From contig CADAKY010000006.1 of NCBI GenBank assembly GCA_902788575.1, positions 62,001 through 126,000 on the forward strand: a DNA stretch of 64,000 bases, written 5' to 3'. This document shows positions 53,105-61,691 of the stretch, in pieces. Under the pieces are notes generated by a model. That model did not search any database. It worked only from the letters and a program-made list of their open reading frames with translations, and had not been told where the DNA came from. How positions within the stretch are numbered: position 1 is the first letter of the stretch; each line of letters begins with the position of its first letter. The DNA comes from an uncultured bacterium. Lineage in GTDB: Bacteria > Cyanobacteriota > Vampirovibrionia > Gastranaerophilales > Gastranaerophilaceae. A program made the position numbers and the translations under genes.

Positions 53105-55470
53105 TGGAAAATCTTGAACAGATAAAAAAAGCCATTGAGGTTGAAGTTAAGTACAAATATATAAACATTAGAGGGAAAACAAAGAGTTTTTCCTCGTTTA
53201 TCTGTCAGGAATTAAAAAAAGAGCTTAAAACTTCCAAAAATCCAAAATGGCAAATTCTGATTGAACATTTCCAAAGATACAATATGGATACCATTTATCA
53301 GCGGAAACGCTCTCTGGACAGGTTAATTAAAGTCATAAAAGCTGATATAGAACAAGACCAAGCCCCTCAGCACGATAAAAATGTTTCTTTAATTTCTGAC
53401 GTTATGTACATGAAAGGTGTCGGGCCAAAAGTCGGATATCTGCTGAACAAGCTTGGAATCTACACCATTTCGGATTTGATTTATTATTTTCCCCGCAAAT
53501 ACGTTGATTATTCTACAAGAACCCGTATCAGAGATTTGGAAGAAGGTGAAACAACAACTATTTTCGGCACAATTAAGTCCGTTGAAGCTTTTACTACAAA
53601 AAATAATCTGGGTGTGGTAAAAGTAAAGATTTCAGACGGTACCGGAAGTATCAGTCTGAACTTTTTCTCAGCAAAAAGCAACAAATACACTCAGGAAAGG
53701 ATGAAATCACAATTCCCAAAAGGCTCAGGAATAATGGTCTCCGGAACGGCAAAATTAAATTCCTATGACGGAATGATTACTCTGGACCAGCCGACATACT
53801 CAATAATGGATTATCAGGAAGCTGAAAACAACACAAATCTGAACCTTGCGCGTATTGTACCAATTTATCCTTTAAGTGAAAATCTGAACATTAAAGCTCT
53901 TCGCAAAATAATTTTTAATGCCGTTCAAACATTTAAAGACGATATCCAAAACGTTATTCCGGACTATATTGTGAAAAAATATAATCTGATGACAAAACGC
54001 GAAGCCGTTGAACAGATTCATTTTCCGTCAGACAATGATAAACTTCAGCAGGCAAGATTCTCGCTTGTGTTTGAAGAATTTTTCCTGATTCAATTAAGGC
54101 TGGCTGTTTTAAGAGAAGAAAATAACAAAAACCTTTCTTCAATCCCGTTAAAAATTAAGCATGACGGGCTTGTCATGAAATTTATAGAATCACTTCCCTT
54201 CAAGCTGACTTCCGCACAGCAAAGAGCCGTTAATGAAATTCTGAACGATTTGCACTCTGAAAGACCGATGCAAAGACTTCTGCAAGGTGATGTAGGAAGC
54301 GGAAAAACAGTAGTTGCCTGTATAATGCTCCTTGCTGCAATAGAAAACGGTTATCAGGCAGCAATCATGGCGCCGACTGAAATTCTTGCGCAGCAGCATT
54401 ATAACAATCTCGTTAATTGGCTTACTCCGCTCGGACTCTCTGTTGAACTGTTTTTAGGCAGTATAGGGAAAAAACAACGCACGATTTCCGAAACTAATTT
54501 AAGAAACGGACAGACAAATATCGCAGTCGGAACGCACGCTCTTATACAAGACAACATTGAATTTGCCAACCTTGGTGCCGTTGTTATAGATGAACAGCAC
54601 CGATTCGGCGTAAAACAAAGATTAAAATTAAGAAAAAAATCACAGAATCCGCAAATTCTCACAATGACTGCAACTCCGATTCCAAGAACACTTGCAATCA
54701 CCTTAAACGGTGATTTGGATTTGACTGTAATAGATGAGCTTCCAAAAGGCAGAAAACCAATTATTACAACAATGACAAATTCAAGAAAGCAGATTGCCGC
54801 GCTTATAAGAAGTGAAGTCAGTCAGGGAAGACAGGCATACATTGTTTATCCGCTCATAGAAGAAAGTGAAACTCTGTCTGCTAAAGCCGCAACCATTGAA
54901 AAAGAACGCTGGCAGAATGAAATTTTCCCCGAATACAAAATAGGACTTCTTCACGGAAAACTAAAAAATGATGAAAAAGAAGAAGTTATGCAAAAGTTTA
55001 AAAATAAAGAATACGACATCCTTGTTTCAACTACAGTTGTAGAAGTCGGAGTTGATGTTCCGAATGCAACGGTTATTGTTATAGAAAATGCAGAACGCTT
55101 CGGACTTTCGCAGCTTCACCAGTTAAGAGGGCGCGTAGGCAGGAGTGATTTACAGTCATATTGTGTTCTTTCATCTTCTACAAAATCACAGGAAACAAAG
55201 GCAAGGCTCAATATAATGACTCAAACCAATGACGGATTTGTTATTGCGGAAAAAGATTTGCAGCTCAGAGGGCCCGGAGAATTTTTAGGAACTCGCCAGA
55301 GCGGTTTACCCGATATGATTATTGCAGACATCGTTAATGATGCGAAAGTGCTGGAGCTTGCAAGAGCAGAGGCTATAGATTTTGTAAAAAACCACGATAT
55401 TAATGATTATCCCGAACTCCGAGATGCAAAAAGCCTAAATTATGACGGCGATTTATTCGGTGCCGGATAA
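53104..55470 (+). CDS. recG: ATP-dependent DNA helicase RecG
   Basis: 788 residues. An N-terminal extension of about 90 residues, then the wedge domain (KGVGPKVGYLLNKLGIYTIS, FPRKYVDYS), helicase domain 1 with the Q-like motif LTSAQQRAVNEI, Walker A GDVGSGKTV and DEQH box VIDEQHRFG, helicase domain 2 with TTVVEVGVDVPNATV and QLRGRVGRS, and the TRG motif near GEFLGTRQSGLPD. It regresses stalled replication forks. The N-terminal extension, longer than in E. coli, is typical of cyanobacterial RecG as far as I recall. Confidence 0.96.
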   Translation: MENLEQIKKAIEVEVKYKYINIRGKTKSFSSFICQELKKELKTSKNPKWQILIEHFQRYNMDTIYQRKRSLDRLIKVIKADIEQDQAPQHDKNVSLISDVMYMKGVGPKVGYLLNKLGIYTISDLIYYFPRKYVDYSTRTRIRDLEEGETTTIFGTIKSVEAFTTKNNLGVVKVKISDGTGSISLNFFSAKSNKYTQERMKSQFPKGSGIMVSGTAKLNSYDGMITLDQPTYSIMDYQEAENNTNLNLARIVPIYPLSENLNIKALRKIIFNAVQTFKDDIQNVIPDYIVKKYNLMTKREAVEQIHFPSDNDKLQQARFSLVFEEFFLIQLRLAVLREENNKNLSSIPLKIKHDGLVMKFIESLPFKLTSAQQRAVNEILNDLHSERPMQRLLQGDVGSGKTVVACIMLLAAIENGYQAAIMAPTEILAQQHYNNLVNWLTPLGLSVELFLGSIGKKQRTISETNLRNGQTNIAVGTHALIQDNIEFANLGAVVIDEQHRFGVKQRLKLRKKSQNPQILTMTATPIPRTLAITLNGDLDLTVIDELPKGRKPIITTMTNSRKQIAALIRSEVSQGRQAYIVYPLIEESETLSAKAATIEKERWQNEIFPEYKIGLLHGKLKNDEKEEVMQKFKNKEYDILVSTTVVEVGVDVPNATVIVIENAERFGLSQLHQLRGRVGRSDLQSYCVLSSSTKSQETKARLNIMTQTNDGFVIAEKDLQLRGPGEFLGTRQSGLPDMIIADIVNDAKVLELARAEAIDFVKNHDINDYPELRDAKSLNYDGDLFGAG

Positions 55471-55624
55471 ATTACTTAGGGCATAAAATTCCTCAAACTT
55501 ACTTTTAAATTTTTCACTTTTAAATGTAAATTTTTGTAACAATTTACTCAAAAAACCTAAAGTTTTTTCAAAAAATGCCGACATGGATATTATAAAAAGG
55601 GAAAAATAAAAAGGAGAAAATTAA

Positions 55625-57472
55625 ATGAGCGATTTTTCAATCAACGGTTTTGGAAGTTTAACAAACAGAGCAGGAAAAGAATTTAAAATTGACTTGAACG
55701 AAGTCAAAAAATTTGATGCCGACAGTGATGCGCGAATCACAGAAGAAGAATTAAACAACTATGTTAAATCTTTAAATGATGATTTTGACTCAACAGAAAT
55801 CAACAAACTTTTCAAAGCTCTTGATAAAGATGCTACAGCAGATGTTGATAATGATGAATTTGCCGTTTATGACCAAAAAATAAAAATGCAGGAAGCTGTT
55901 AATGCAAAACTGGCAGAAATAGCTGCGGATACAAAGTTGTCAAATCACGCCGCAAGTATCAGAGACGAATTAAAAGGATTTATTGATACATTCGCTAATC
56001 AATTTAAGGGTGATACAGCAAAAATGTCAGAAGAGTTTCCGGATGCTTTAGATAAAAAACTGGAGGATATCAAAGCAGAAATTAAAGCAAATGACCCTGA
56101 AACATTGCAGGAAAAAGTATTGGAACAATTTGAAGACATTTTAGGTGCTACAACAAAAAGAAGAGCAAGTTTATTTAGAAAAGCAGTTGAAGTTCCTCAA
56201 ATGCCTGACACTGCAAAGAAAAGACTTTTGAATTTGCTGGAATCAGAATCCGATAAATTCAGAGCATCTTATGACGGCAATAATTTTGAAGAAGACTTGT
56301 CTGCACACCTTGCACAATTTCTTTCGGAAACAGATGTTCACAAAATGACAGATGCTGCAATGAAATTTGATGAAAAAGCAGCAGGATATGGCGATTATGT
56401 AAGTAATAATGAACTCAAAAGTCTAAAAGAAGATGTTACTGAATTCCTGCAGGAAGCAATTAAACAAGGCGTAACTATAACTTTGAACGGAACAAAAGTA
56501 AAAACAGAAGCCGGTATAAAAGCGGCACTTGCAAAATTCACCGACGGAAGTGAATTGATTCAAGCAGTAAGAGACGAAATCGGTAATCTGAGTGCAGAAA
56601 CTTTAAAAGACCGAATTATTGCCGAAGAAAAAGAAAAAGCAGAAGCTGCAGAGCTTAAGAAATTCACTGATATTAAAGGTGAAGAATACAAAGTTAATGC
56701 GTCTTTGATTGATTATTCAAAAGTAGATTCAAGGTACTTTGAAGAAAACGGTCAAATTCACGAACGCGGCAAGGGCTGGAGCGGTTCAAGAGATAGAGCG
56801 TATAATAAAGGTTACGCAATTTTGGCAAAAGATGAAATGAAAAGTCAAATTGAAGCCCAGATTCAATCAATGTTAAGCGCAAAAGGAGTATCTTATGACA
56901 AGGTAAAAGATGTTGTTGAAAATATATATAATCAAACAATAGATAGTGTACTCAATGCCGACGGAATGATAACAGGCAGAGGTGCAAGAGGCTTTTCGAG
57001 CAAAGGTCACGCATATATTAACGTTAAAAACCTCTGTGATACGTTTATAACTCAGTTCAATGAAAATATTGCTAATGCAATAAATGATATGAATAAATCA
57101 CAAGATGATTTAGACATAGTTGATTTAGATTATAATGTAAATATTGATGAAGAAGTTCAGGAGCAAGTTGATAAATTAAAAAATTACAGTAAACGCGGCT
57201 TATTTAGTTCGTACTTTGATAAAAAAGCAAAAGAACTGGAAACACCTGCAAAACTTGATGCACTGAAACCACAATTATTTTTAAAAGCTAAAGCAATGTG
57301 TGACAAAAATGGTATAACATTTGACAACACAGTTTTTGACACCATATTCAACAATTCAAGAGCTGCCGCAAATGTGTCTGAATCCAACAATCCTCAATTG
57401 ATTTTAGCCCAAAACTTCAAAACTAACTTTACAACTTGGGTAGAAAGTGAAAAAGCAAAAAAACAATCCTAA
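55625..57472 (+). CDS. Large EF-hand protein of unknown function
   Basis: 615 residues, helical and charged. Two EF-hand calcium loops lie at the N-terminus: DADSDARITEEE (31-42), with good Ca ligands at 1, 3, 5 and 12, and DKDATADVDNDE (67-78), with Thr at position 5. The rest has no recognised domain; there is a conserved-looking Arg/Gly-rich patch near residues 380-395 (ERGKGWSGSRDRAYNKGYAI) and another at about 440 (TGRGARGFSSKGHAYINV). No signal peptide. AAGGAG ribosome site; the strong terminator at 57497 shows it is transcribed alone. Confidence 0.75.
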   Translation: MSDFSINGFGSLTNRAGKEFKIDLNEVKKFDADSDARITEEELNNYVKSLNDDFDSTEINKLFKALDKDATADVDNDEFAVYDQKIKMQEAVNAKLAEIAADTKLSNHAASIRDELKGFIDTFANQFKGDTAKMSEEFPDALDKKLEDIKAEIKANDPETLQEKVLEQFEDILGATTKRRASLFRKAVEVPQMPDTAKKRLLNLLESESDKFRASYDGNNFEEDLSAHLAQFLSETDVHKMTDAAMKFDEKAAGYGDYVSNNELKSLKEDVTEFLQEAIKQGVTITLNGTKVKTEAGIKAALAKFTDGSELIQAVRDEIGNLSAETLKDRIIAEEKEKAEAAELKKFTDIKGEEYKVNASLIDYSKVDSRYFEENGQIHERGKGWSGSRDRAYNKGYAILAKDEMKSQIEAQIQSMLSAKGVSYDKVKDVVENIYNQTIDSVLNADGMITGRGARGFSSKGHAYINVKNLCDTFITQFNENIANAINDMNKSQDDLDIVDLDYNVNIDEEVQEQVDKLKNYSKRGLFSSYFDKKAKELETPAKLDALKPQLFLKAKAMCDKNGITFDNTVFDTIFNNSRAAANVSESNNPQLILAQNFKTNFTTWVESEKAKKQS

Positions 57473-57496
57473 AAACATTAAATAAACACACAAACC

Positions 57497-57535
57497 AAAG
57501 GCGGCGGGTTTAAAAACCCGCCGCCTTTAGTTTAT
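57497..57535 (+). terminator. Strong rho-independent terminator
   Basis: 14-bp perfect stem (57497-57510 / 57515-57528, GGCGGCGGG core) with a 4-nt loop and a T-rich tail. Confidence 0.88.
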
Positions 57536-57607
57536 AAAAATACAATAATAGAATGCATTTATATGTACCCAAATTGTCCAACCCCCATCCGAAAATCTAA
57601 TTTTCGC

Positions 57608-57641
57608 CTGACGGCTCAAATTGATTTTCTACCTTCCCCCT
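57608..57641. repeat. Copy 1 of a 34-bp intergenic repeat
   Basis: Starts CTGACGGCTCA and matches 61614-61647 with two differences. It lies next to GAAAATC/CTAATTTTC and CCTTCCCCCTCGGAGAAGG palindromes in the spacer between the EF-hand gene and cysK. Confidence 0.65.
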
Positions 57642-57691
57642 CGGAGAAGGAAAATATAACCCTTTTCGACGGAAACGGCTGTTACACCAAT

Positions 57692-58558
57692 CTACCACAC
57701 TGATAAATATCTTTCGCCGCTATCCGGAACAATTGAAACAATCATTCTGTCCGGATATTTTTCCGCAATCCGCTTTGCTGCATACAGATTTGCACCCGCT
57801 GAAATTCCGCAAAAAATTCCATGTTCTCTTGCAAGTTCTTTTGCTGTTTCAATTGCATCATCACCTTTAACAGTAACTATTCCATCCAATTTATGATTGT
57901 TACAGATTTCCGGAATAAAATTTGCTCCGATTCCCTGAATCTTATGCGCTCCTGCTTTTCCTTCCGTAAACAAAGGACTTTCTGCCGGTTCTACACCAAA
58001 TACAAGCGCTTCCGGAAAAAAAGTTTTGATTCCGCACGCCGTTCCGCCTGTTCCGATTCCGGCTACAACAACAGCCTTTTTACCCTCTATATCACGTTTA
58101 ATTTCATTCGCCGTTTGTTCATGCGCTTTCGGGTTGTCCGGATTTGCAAACTGCATAGGAATAAAACTGTTTTGATACTGTTGTTTTAACTCAAATGCTT
58201 TATCCACAGCACCTTTCATGCCAAGTTCTTTCGGGGTTAAAACAAGTTCCGCACCATAAGCTGTCATTGTTTTTCGCCTTTCAAGCGACATACTTTCCGG
58301 CATGCAGATTATAATTTTCATACCCAAAACCGCAGCACACATCGCAAGCCCAATACCTGTATTTCCGCTTGTAGGCTCTATTATTACAGTATCTTTATTT
58401 ATTTCACCGCGCTCAATAGCATTTTTTATCATAGAATAAGAAGCCCTGTCTTTTACTGAATTTGACGGGTTATAATATTCCAGTTTCAAACAAATGTTGT
58501 CAGAATATTTTACAAGCGGAGTATTCCCTATTGTTTCAAGTACGTTTTCGTAAATCAT
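57692..58558 (-). CDS. cysK: Cysteine synthase
   Basis: 288 residues. Fold type II PLP enzyme: YYNPSNSVKDRAS with Schiff-base Lys 36, EPTSGNTGIGLAMCAAVLG (substrate loop), GIGTGGTACGIKTF (phosphate loop) and IVPDSGERYLS at the C-terminus. It makes cysteine from O-acetylserine and sulfide. It is slightly short (family about 300-310 aa), with a compact C-terminus. It lies 12 nt after miaA on the same strand, with AAAGGG before the ATG. Confidence 0.93.
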   Translation of the reverse strand: MIYENVLETIGNTPLVKYSDNICLKLEYYNPSNSVKDRASYSMIKNAIERGEINKDTVIIEPTSGNTGIGLAMCAAVLGMKIIICMPESMSLERRKTMTAYGAELVLTPKELGMKGAVDKAFELKQQYQNSFIPMQFANPDNPKAHEQTANEIKRDIEGKKAVVVAGIGTGGTACGIKTFFPEALVFGVEPAESPLFTEGKAGAHKIQGIGANFIPEICNNHKLDGIVTVKGDDAIETAKELAREHGIFCGISAGANLYAAKRIAEKYPDRMIVSIVPDSGERYLSVW

Positions 58559-58570
58559 TTCTTACCCTTT

Positions 58571-59434
58571 CTATATTGCAATTTCCAAATTCGGATTCCT
58601 TCTGAACCACGTAAGCTGGCGTTTTGCATAATTTCTTGTATGCTGTTTAAGTTTTTCAACCGCTTCAGAAAGTGTACACTCTCCGTCAAGATATGCAAGA
58701 ATTTCTTTATAACCTATTGTACAGGTAAAATTCGGAATTCGTCCGTATTTATTAAGAAGAAATTTCGTTTCTTCAACAATTCCCTGCTCAAGCATAATAT
58801 CTACACGCCTGTTTATCCGTTCATAAAGCTCTTCTCTTGAATTAAGCTTCGGCATCATCCACTCAACATCATACTCAGGCTCTTTTTCTATCTCCAAATC
58901 CGAAAGAGGATGCCCGAGTGTTTTAATAATTTCCAAAGCTCTTACTATTCGTCTCTTATTCGAATCCGTAACTCTTTCATAAGTTATAAAATCTATTTTT
59001 TTCAATTCTTCAAGCAAATCTTCTTTTTCTCTTTGTTCCAGCTTTGCGCGTAATTCATAATTTGTGTCCACATCGGGAAGGTTATAATTTTCAAGCAAAA
59101 CTCTGAAATACAAGCCCGTACCGCCTGCAACAATCGGAGTTTTTCCTTTTTCAAGAATTGTTTCTATAGCTTTTTTAGCATCACGCGCCCATTCACCGGC
59201 AGAATAATCGTGAGTGGGTTCAACTATATCAATAAGATAATGAGGAACACCTTTTCTTTCTTCAATTGCAGGTTTAGCGGAAGCAATATCAAAACCTTTG
59301 TACACAAGTCTTGAATCCGCAGAAACAATTTCACCCCCGATTTGGAGGGCAAGTTCAATTGCCATAGATGTTTTCCCGCTGGCAGTCGGACCGACTACTG
59401 CTATAACATGTGGTTTTTTATTTTTCATCAACAT
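58571..59434 (-). CDS. miaA: tRNA dimethylallyltransferase
   Basis: 287 residues from the ATG at 59434; the ATG two codons on (59428) is equally possible. P-loop VVGPTASGKTSMAIELA, SADSRLVYKGFDIASAKP, VAGGTGLYFRVLLENYN, SNKRRIVRALEI and QHTRNYAKRQLTWFRRN at the end. It adds a dimethylallyl group to A37 of tRNAs that read UNN codons. RimO in this window is a relative of MiaB, which acts next on that base, but no miaB is here. TAGAAT lies close upstream and there is no ribosome site. Confidence 0.95.
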   Translation of the reverse strand: MLMKNKKPHVIAVVGPTASGKTSMAIELALQIGGEIVSADSRLVYKGFDIASAKPAIEERKGVPHYLIDIVEPTHDYSAGEWARDAKKAIETILEKGKTPIVAGGTGLYFRVLLENYNLPDVDTNYELRAKLEQREKEDLLEELKKIDFITYERVTDSNKRRIVRALEIIKTLGHPLSDLEIEKEPEYDVEWMMPKLNSREELYERINRRVDIMLEQGIVEETKFLLNKYGRIPNFTCTIGYKEILAYLDGECTLSEAVEKLKQHTRNYAKRQLTWFRRNPNLEIAI

Positions 59435-59463
59435 CAATTCTACCCTAAAATATAAAAATGTGG

Positions 59464-59469
59464 TATAAT
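59464..59469 (+). promoter_or_regulatory. -10 box of the TPR/NHL gene, leaderless type
   Basis: TATAAT exactly 6 nt before the ATG at 59476. Confidence 0.7.
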
Positions 59470-59475
59470 GCAAAT

Positions 59476-60300
59476 ATGTTAAAAAGAATAGCTGCAATAA
59501 TGGTTTTATCAGTAATGCTTCCGGTTTATTCGGCAGAAATTCCTGTTGATGCTAAATTAGACTACAATCAGGGCATTGATTTTTATAAACTCGGAATGTA
59601 TGAACGCGCAATAGAATGTTTCCGCTCGGCAATCAGAACTTATCCGGACTATACCGATGCTTATTATAATCTCGGCACCGTGCTTGAATATTTGAAACAA
59701 TACGCGGAGGCAAATTCGGTATATAAACAGGTATTTGTCCGTAATCCTAATGATTATGAGGTTGTTTACAAGCTTGCATATACAAGTTCCAAACTGGAAG
59801 ATTATGATAAAATGACAGAATACATTAGTCTGATTCCGCCATCCAGCAGTTATTATCAAAGAGCACGCGAACTTGGAGAACAAACAAAAATATCTTTAAC
59901 GCCGCCTCAAAAACCTGTGAATGCACCTTCCAAGATTGCAGCTTATTCGGGTGTATATGAAAATATCCTTAGCCCGACCGGCATTACAACTGATGCATTC
60001 GGAAATGTATACGTTGCAACATTTTCCGATAACACAATTCTAAAAATTACACCGGACGGAAAACGACAGGTATTTTTGAAAAACGAACTTATAAACGGCC
60101 CGATTTCACTTGCAACCGACAGCGTAGGAAACATTTATGTTTCAAATTATAATACGAACAACGTTCTCAAAGTTACACCACAGGGAACTGCATCGGTATT
60201 TGTTTCCAAAGTTGATAAACCATACGGACTTCACGTTGAAGGAAACATGCTTTTTATCACATGTCAGGGCTCTAATTCCGTATTAAGACAAAAGCTTTAA
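59476..60300 (+). CDS. Secreted TPR plus NHL-type beta-propeller protein
   Basis: 274 residues from the ATG at 59476. Signal peptide (about 1-20, MVLSVMLPVYSAE), two or three TPRs at about 26-130 (GIDFYKLGMYERAIECFRSA), then at about 160-274 NHL/Vgb-like repeats with the pattern PTGITTDAFGNVYVATFSDN. Only about three propeller blades are present, too few for a closed propeller, so the protein may form one with partners. It acts outside the cytoplasm. The gene starts without a ribosome site. Confidence 0.75.
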   Translation: MLKRIAAIMVLSVMLPVYSAEIPVDAKLDYNQGIDFYKLGMYERAIECFRSAIRTYPDYTDAYYNLGTVLEYLKQYAEANSVYKQVFVRNPNDYEVVYKLAYTSSKLEDYDKMTEYISLIPPSSSYYQRARELGEQTKISLTPPQKPVNAPSKIAAYSGVYENILSPTGITTDAFGNVYVATFSDNTILKITPDGKRQVFLKNELINGPISLATDSVGNIYVSNYNTNNVLKVTPQGTASVFVSKVDKPYGLHVEGNMLFITCQGSNSVLRQKL

Positions 60301-60310
60301 AATAGTTTTT

Positions 60311-60327
60311 GTTGGGTTTTACCCAAC
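60311..60327. repeat. Short hairpin GTTGGGT-TTT-ACCCAAC
   Basis: A perfect 7-bp stem 10 bp after a stop codon, with one further GC-rich near-palindrome downstream (AAGGTGAGGGAACCTTTCC). I recall this kind of hairpin as a repeat in gut bacteria, but its copy number here is not known. Confidence 0.4.
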
Positions 60328-60400
60328 CTACGGCTCGGAAAAGGTGAGGGAACCTTTCCTCTTGGAGAAGGGTTGTATTTTCAAGTAACAAATAACAAAA

Positions 60401-60430
60401 AAAAACGGAGCTTTTTAGCTCCGTTTTACT
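60401..60430 (-). terminator. Terminator of the prepilin gene
   Basis: AAAACGGAGCT/AGCTCCGTTTT stem with a 4-nt loop. Read on the minus strand it is followed by a run of As on the plus strand, that is, a T-run. It could also end the plus-strand TPR/NHL transcript. Confidence 0.8.
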
Positions 60431-60458
60431 ATATTTGATTTTACTCTACTCTTTTTTA

Positions 60459-61151
60459 TTAATTTTCAAATGCCCATCTTGCAGCAGCACCGTTAGGAAC
60501 TGCATAACCGCCTCTGAGTCTTACACCAAATTGGTCTTTAATTACACGGTTAGCTTTAGTTGAGCATTTTGAAATATCATTTCCATCTGTTACATTTGCT
60601 GTTGTTGACTTTAACGTTGCATTTTTATCACAATTAGATAACAAATTCGGTCCTTTTTCTCCGTTTGTATCATATACTGCTGTTATACCATAAACCAAAC
60701 CGTCATCTTGCATTGCATTATTAGTCTTCGCACCACTTTTTTTAGTCATTTCTGTGTTCTCCAGATTAAAGCTTAATGCGGAACCATCACGGAAGAATAC
60801 GGTATAATTGCTTGTTCCCCCTACAGCATTAGCTGCTTGTTTAGTATTACTACCCTTACCGGATTTTTGGAAATCAATATTTGCCCTATTTGATAAAAGA
60901 CCGCAAAGTGATTGATCGTCCGGATAACCTAAGTCATTTGTACTTGTAAATGAAGCATAGTCAAAGCCTGCAATTGCCTGGTTTGTTTGAGCTGCTTCCG
61001 TCAATGTATTGATACCCTTTTTGAGAGCTGTTTTTGCTTGCTGCTCTGCTGTATTAGTCATCAAAGCCGGTAACGTTAAAACCGCTACAACACCGATGAT
61101 GGCTAATGTGATTAAAACTTCTGCAAGAGTAAAACCATTCTTTTTCATCAT
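60459..61151 (-). CDS. Type IV prepilin-like protein
   Basis: 230 residues. Leader MMKKNG then FTLAEVLITLAIIGVVAVLT, with prepilin peptidase cleavage expected after Gly 6 and Glu at +5. The hydrophobic helix is followed by a globular domain of about 190 residues with four Cys, ending in a basic aromatic tail (GGYAVPNGAAARWAFEN). It is probably a major or minor pilin, or a pseudopilin, assembled by the PilM-N-O platform encoded at 7.4 kb. A GAAAGGAAT ribosome site precedes the ATG. Similar short prepilins are numerous in the Gastranaerophilales, from memory. Confidence 0.85.
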   Translation of the reverse strand: MMKKNGFTLAEVLITLAIIGVVAVLTLPALMTNTAEQQAKTALKKGINTLTEAAQTNQAIAGFDYASFTSTNDLGYPDDQSLCGLLSNRANIDFQKSGKGSNTKQAANAVGGTSNYTVFFRDGSALSFNLENTEMTKKSGAKTNNAMQDDGLVYGITAVYDTNGEKGPNLLSNCDKNATLKSTTANVTDGNDISKCSTKANRVIKDQFGVRLRGGYAVPNGAAARWAFEN

Positions 61152-61484
61152 AATATTCCTTTCTCTTCTTATATGAAAATTGTATTATTTATTTACGTAT
61201 ATTTCTATTTTATCAAACTTGGACGTCTGTGTCAATAATATTCAGCACTGCAGAAATAAAAAACTGACCCGTTTTGAGTCAGTATAAGTTTTATCTCTTT
61301 AAATTTTGGGAGGAGATTTGGGGATAGTTGATACATGGCATGCTACACCAAATGTGAAAAGCATGATACATGTTGTCAAGAAAAATTTACAAAAATTTAC
61401 AATTTAACCTCAAACCCCAATAATAAAGAATGTCATGCTCTTTACAAAAATTAATGCTATGAATTTAATAATTTGAATAAACTT

Positions 61485-61552
61485 ACCCCTCACCCGCATT
61501 TGTACGGCTCCAAGGTCGCCTACAACTGCTCCCTCTCCCTCAAGGGGCGAGG
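61485..61552. repeat. Palindromic GC-rich repeat, third copy
   Basis: ACCCCTCACC at 61485-61494 and 20 bp of the core (CTCTCCCTCAAGGGGCGAGG) at 61533-61552, separated by 38 nt of sequence not shared with the other copies. Confidence 0.75.
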
Positions 61553-61613
61553 AAACAGTGCTACATCATTTTCATTTTTCCATTTTATCCCACCCACATC
61601 ATTTAATTTTTGT

Positions 61614-61647
61614 CTGACGGCTCATATTGATTTTCTGCCTTCCCCCT
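61614..61647. repeat. Copy 2 of the 34-bp intergenic repeat
   Basis: Matches 57608-57641 with two differences and again lies near the end of a gene-free spacer. Confidence 0.65.
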
Positions 61648-61691
61648 AGAGAATCCCTCTTAAACAAAAGAACAAGCGTTAAACTTTTATT

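Larger units (their letters stand above)
61152..61691. other. 540-bp gene-free, repeat-rich spacer
   Basis: No gene was seen. It holds an ACTGAC/GTCAGT hairpin (near 61266-61290), an imperfect palindrome of ACATGGCATGC and GCATGATACATGT (near 61333-61375), the palindromic GC-rich repeat at 61485-61552, and copy 2 of the 34-bp repeat at 61614-61647. The promoter of the prepilin gene must lie in the right part near 61160-61220. Confidence 0.7.
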
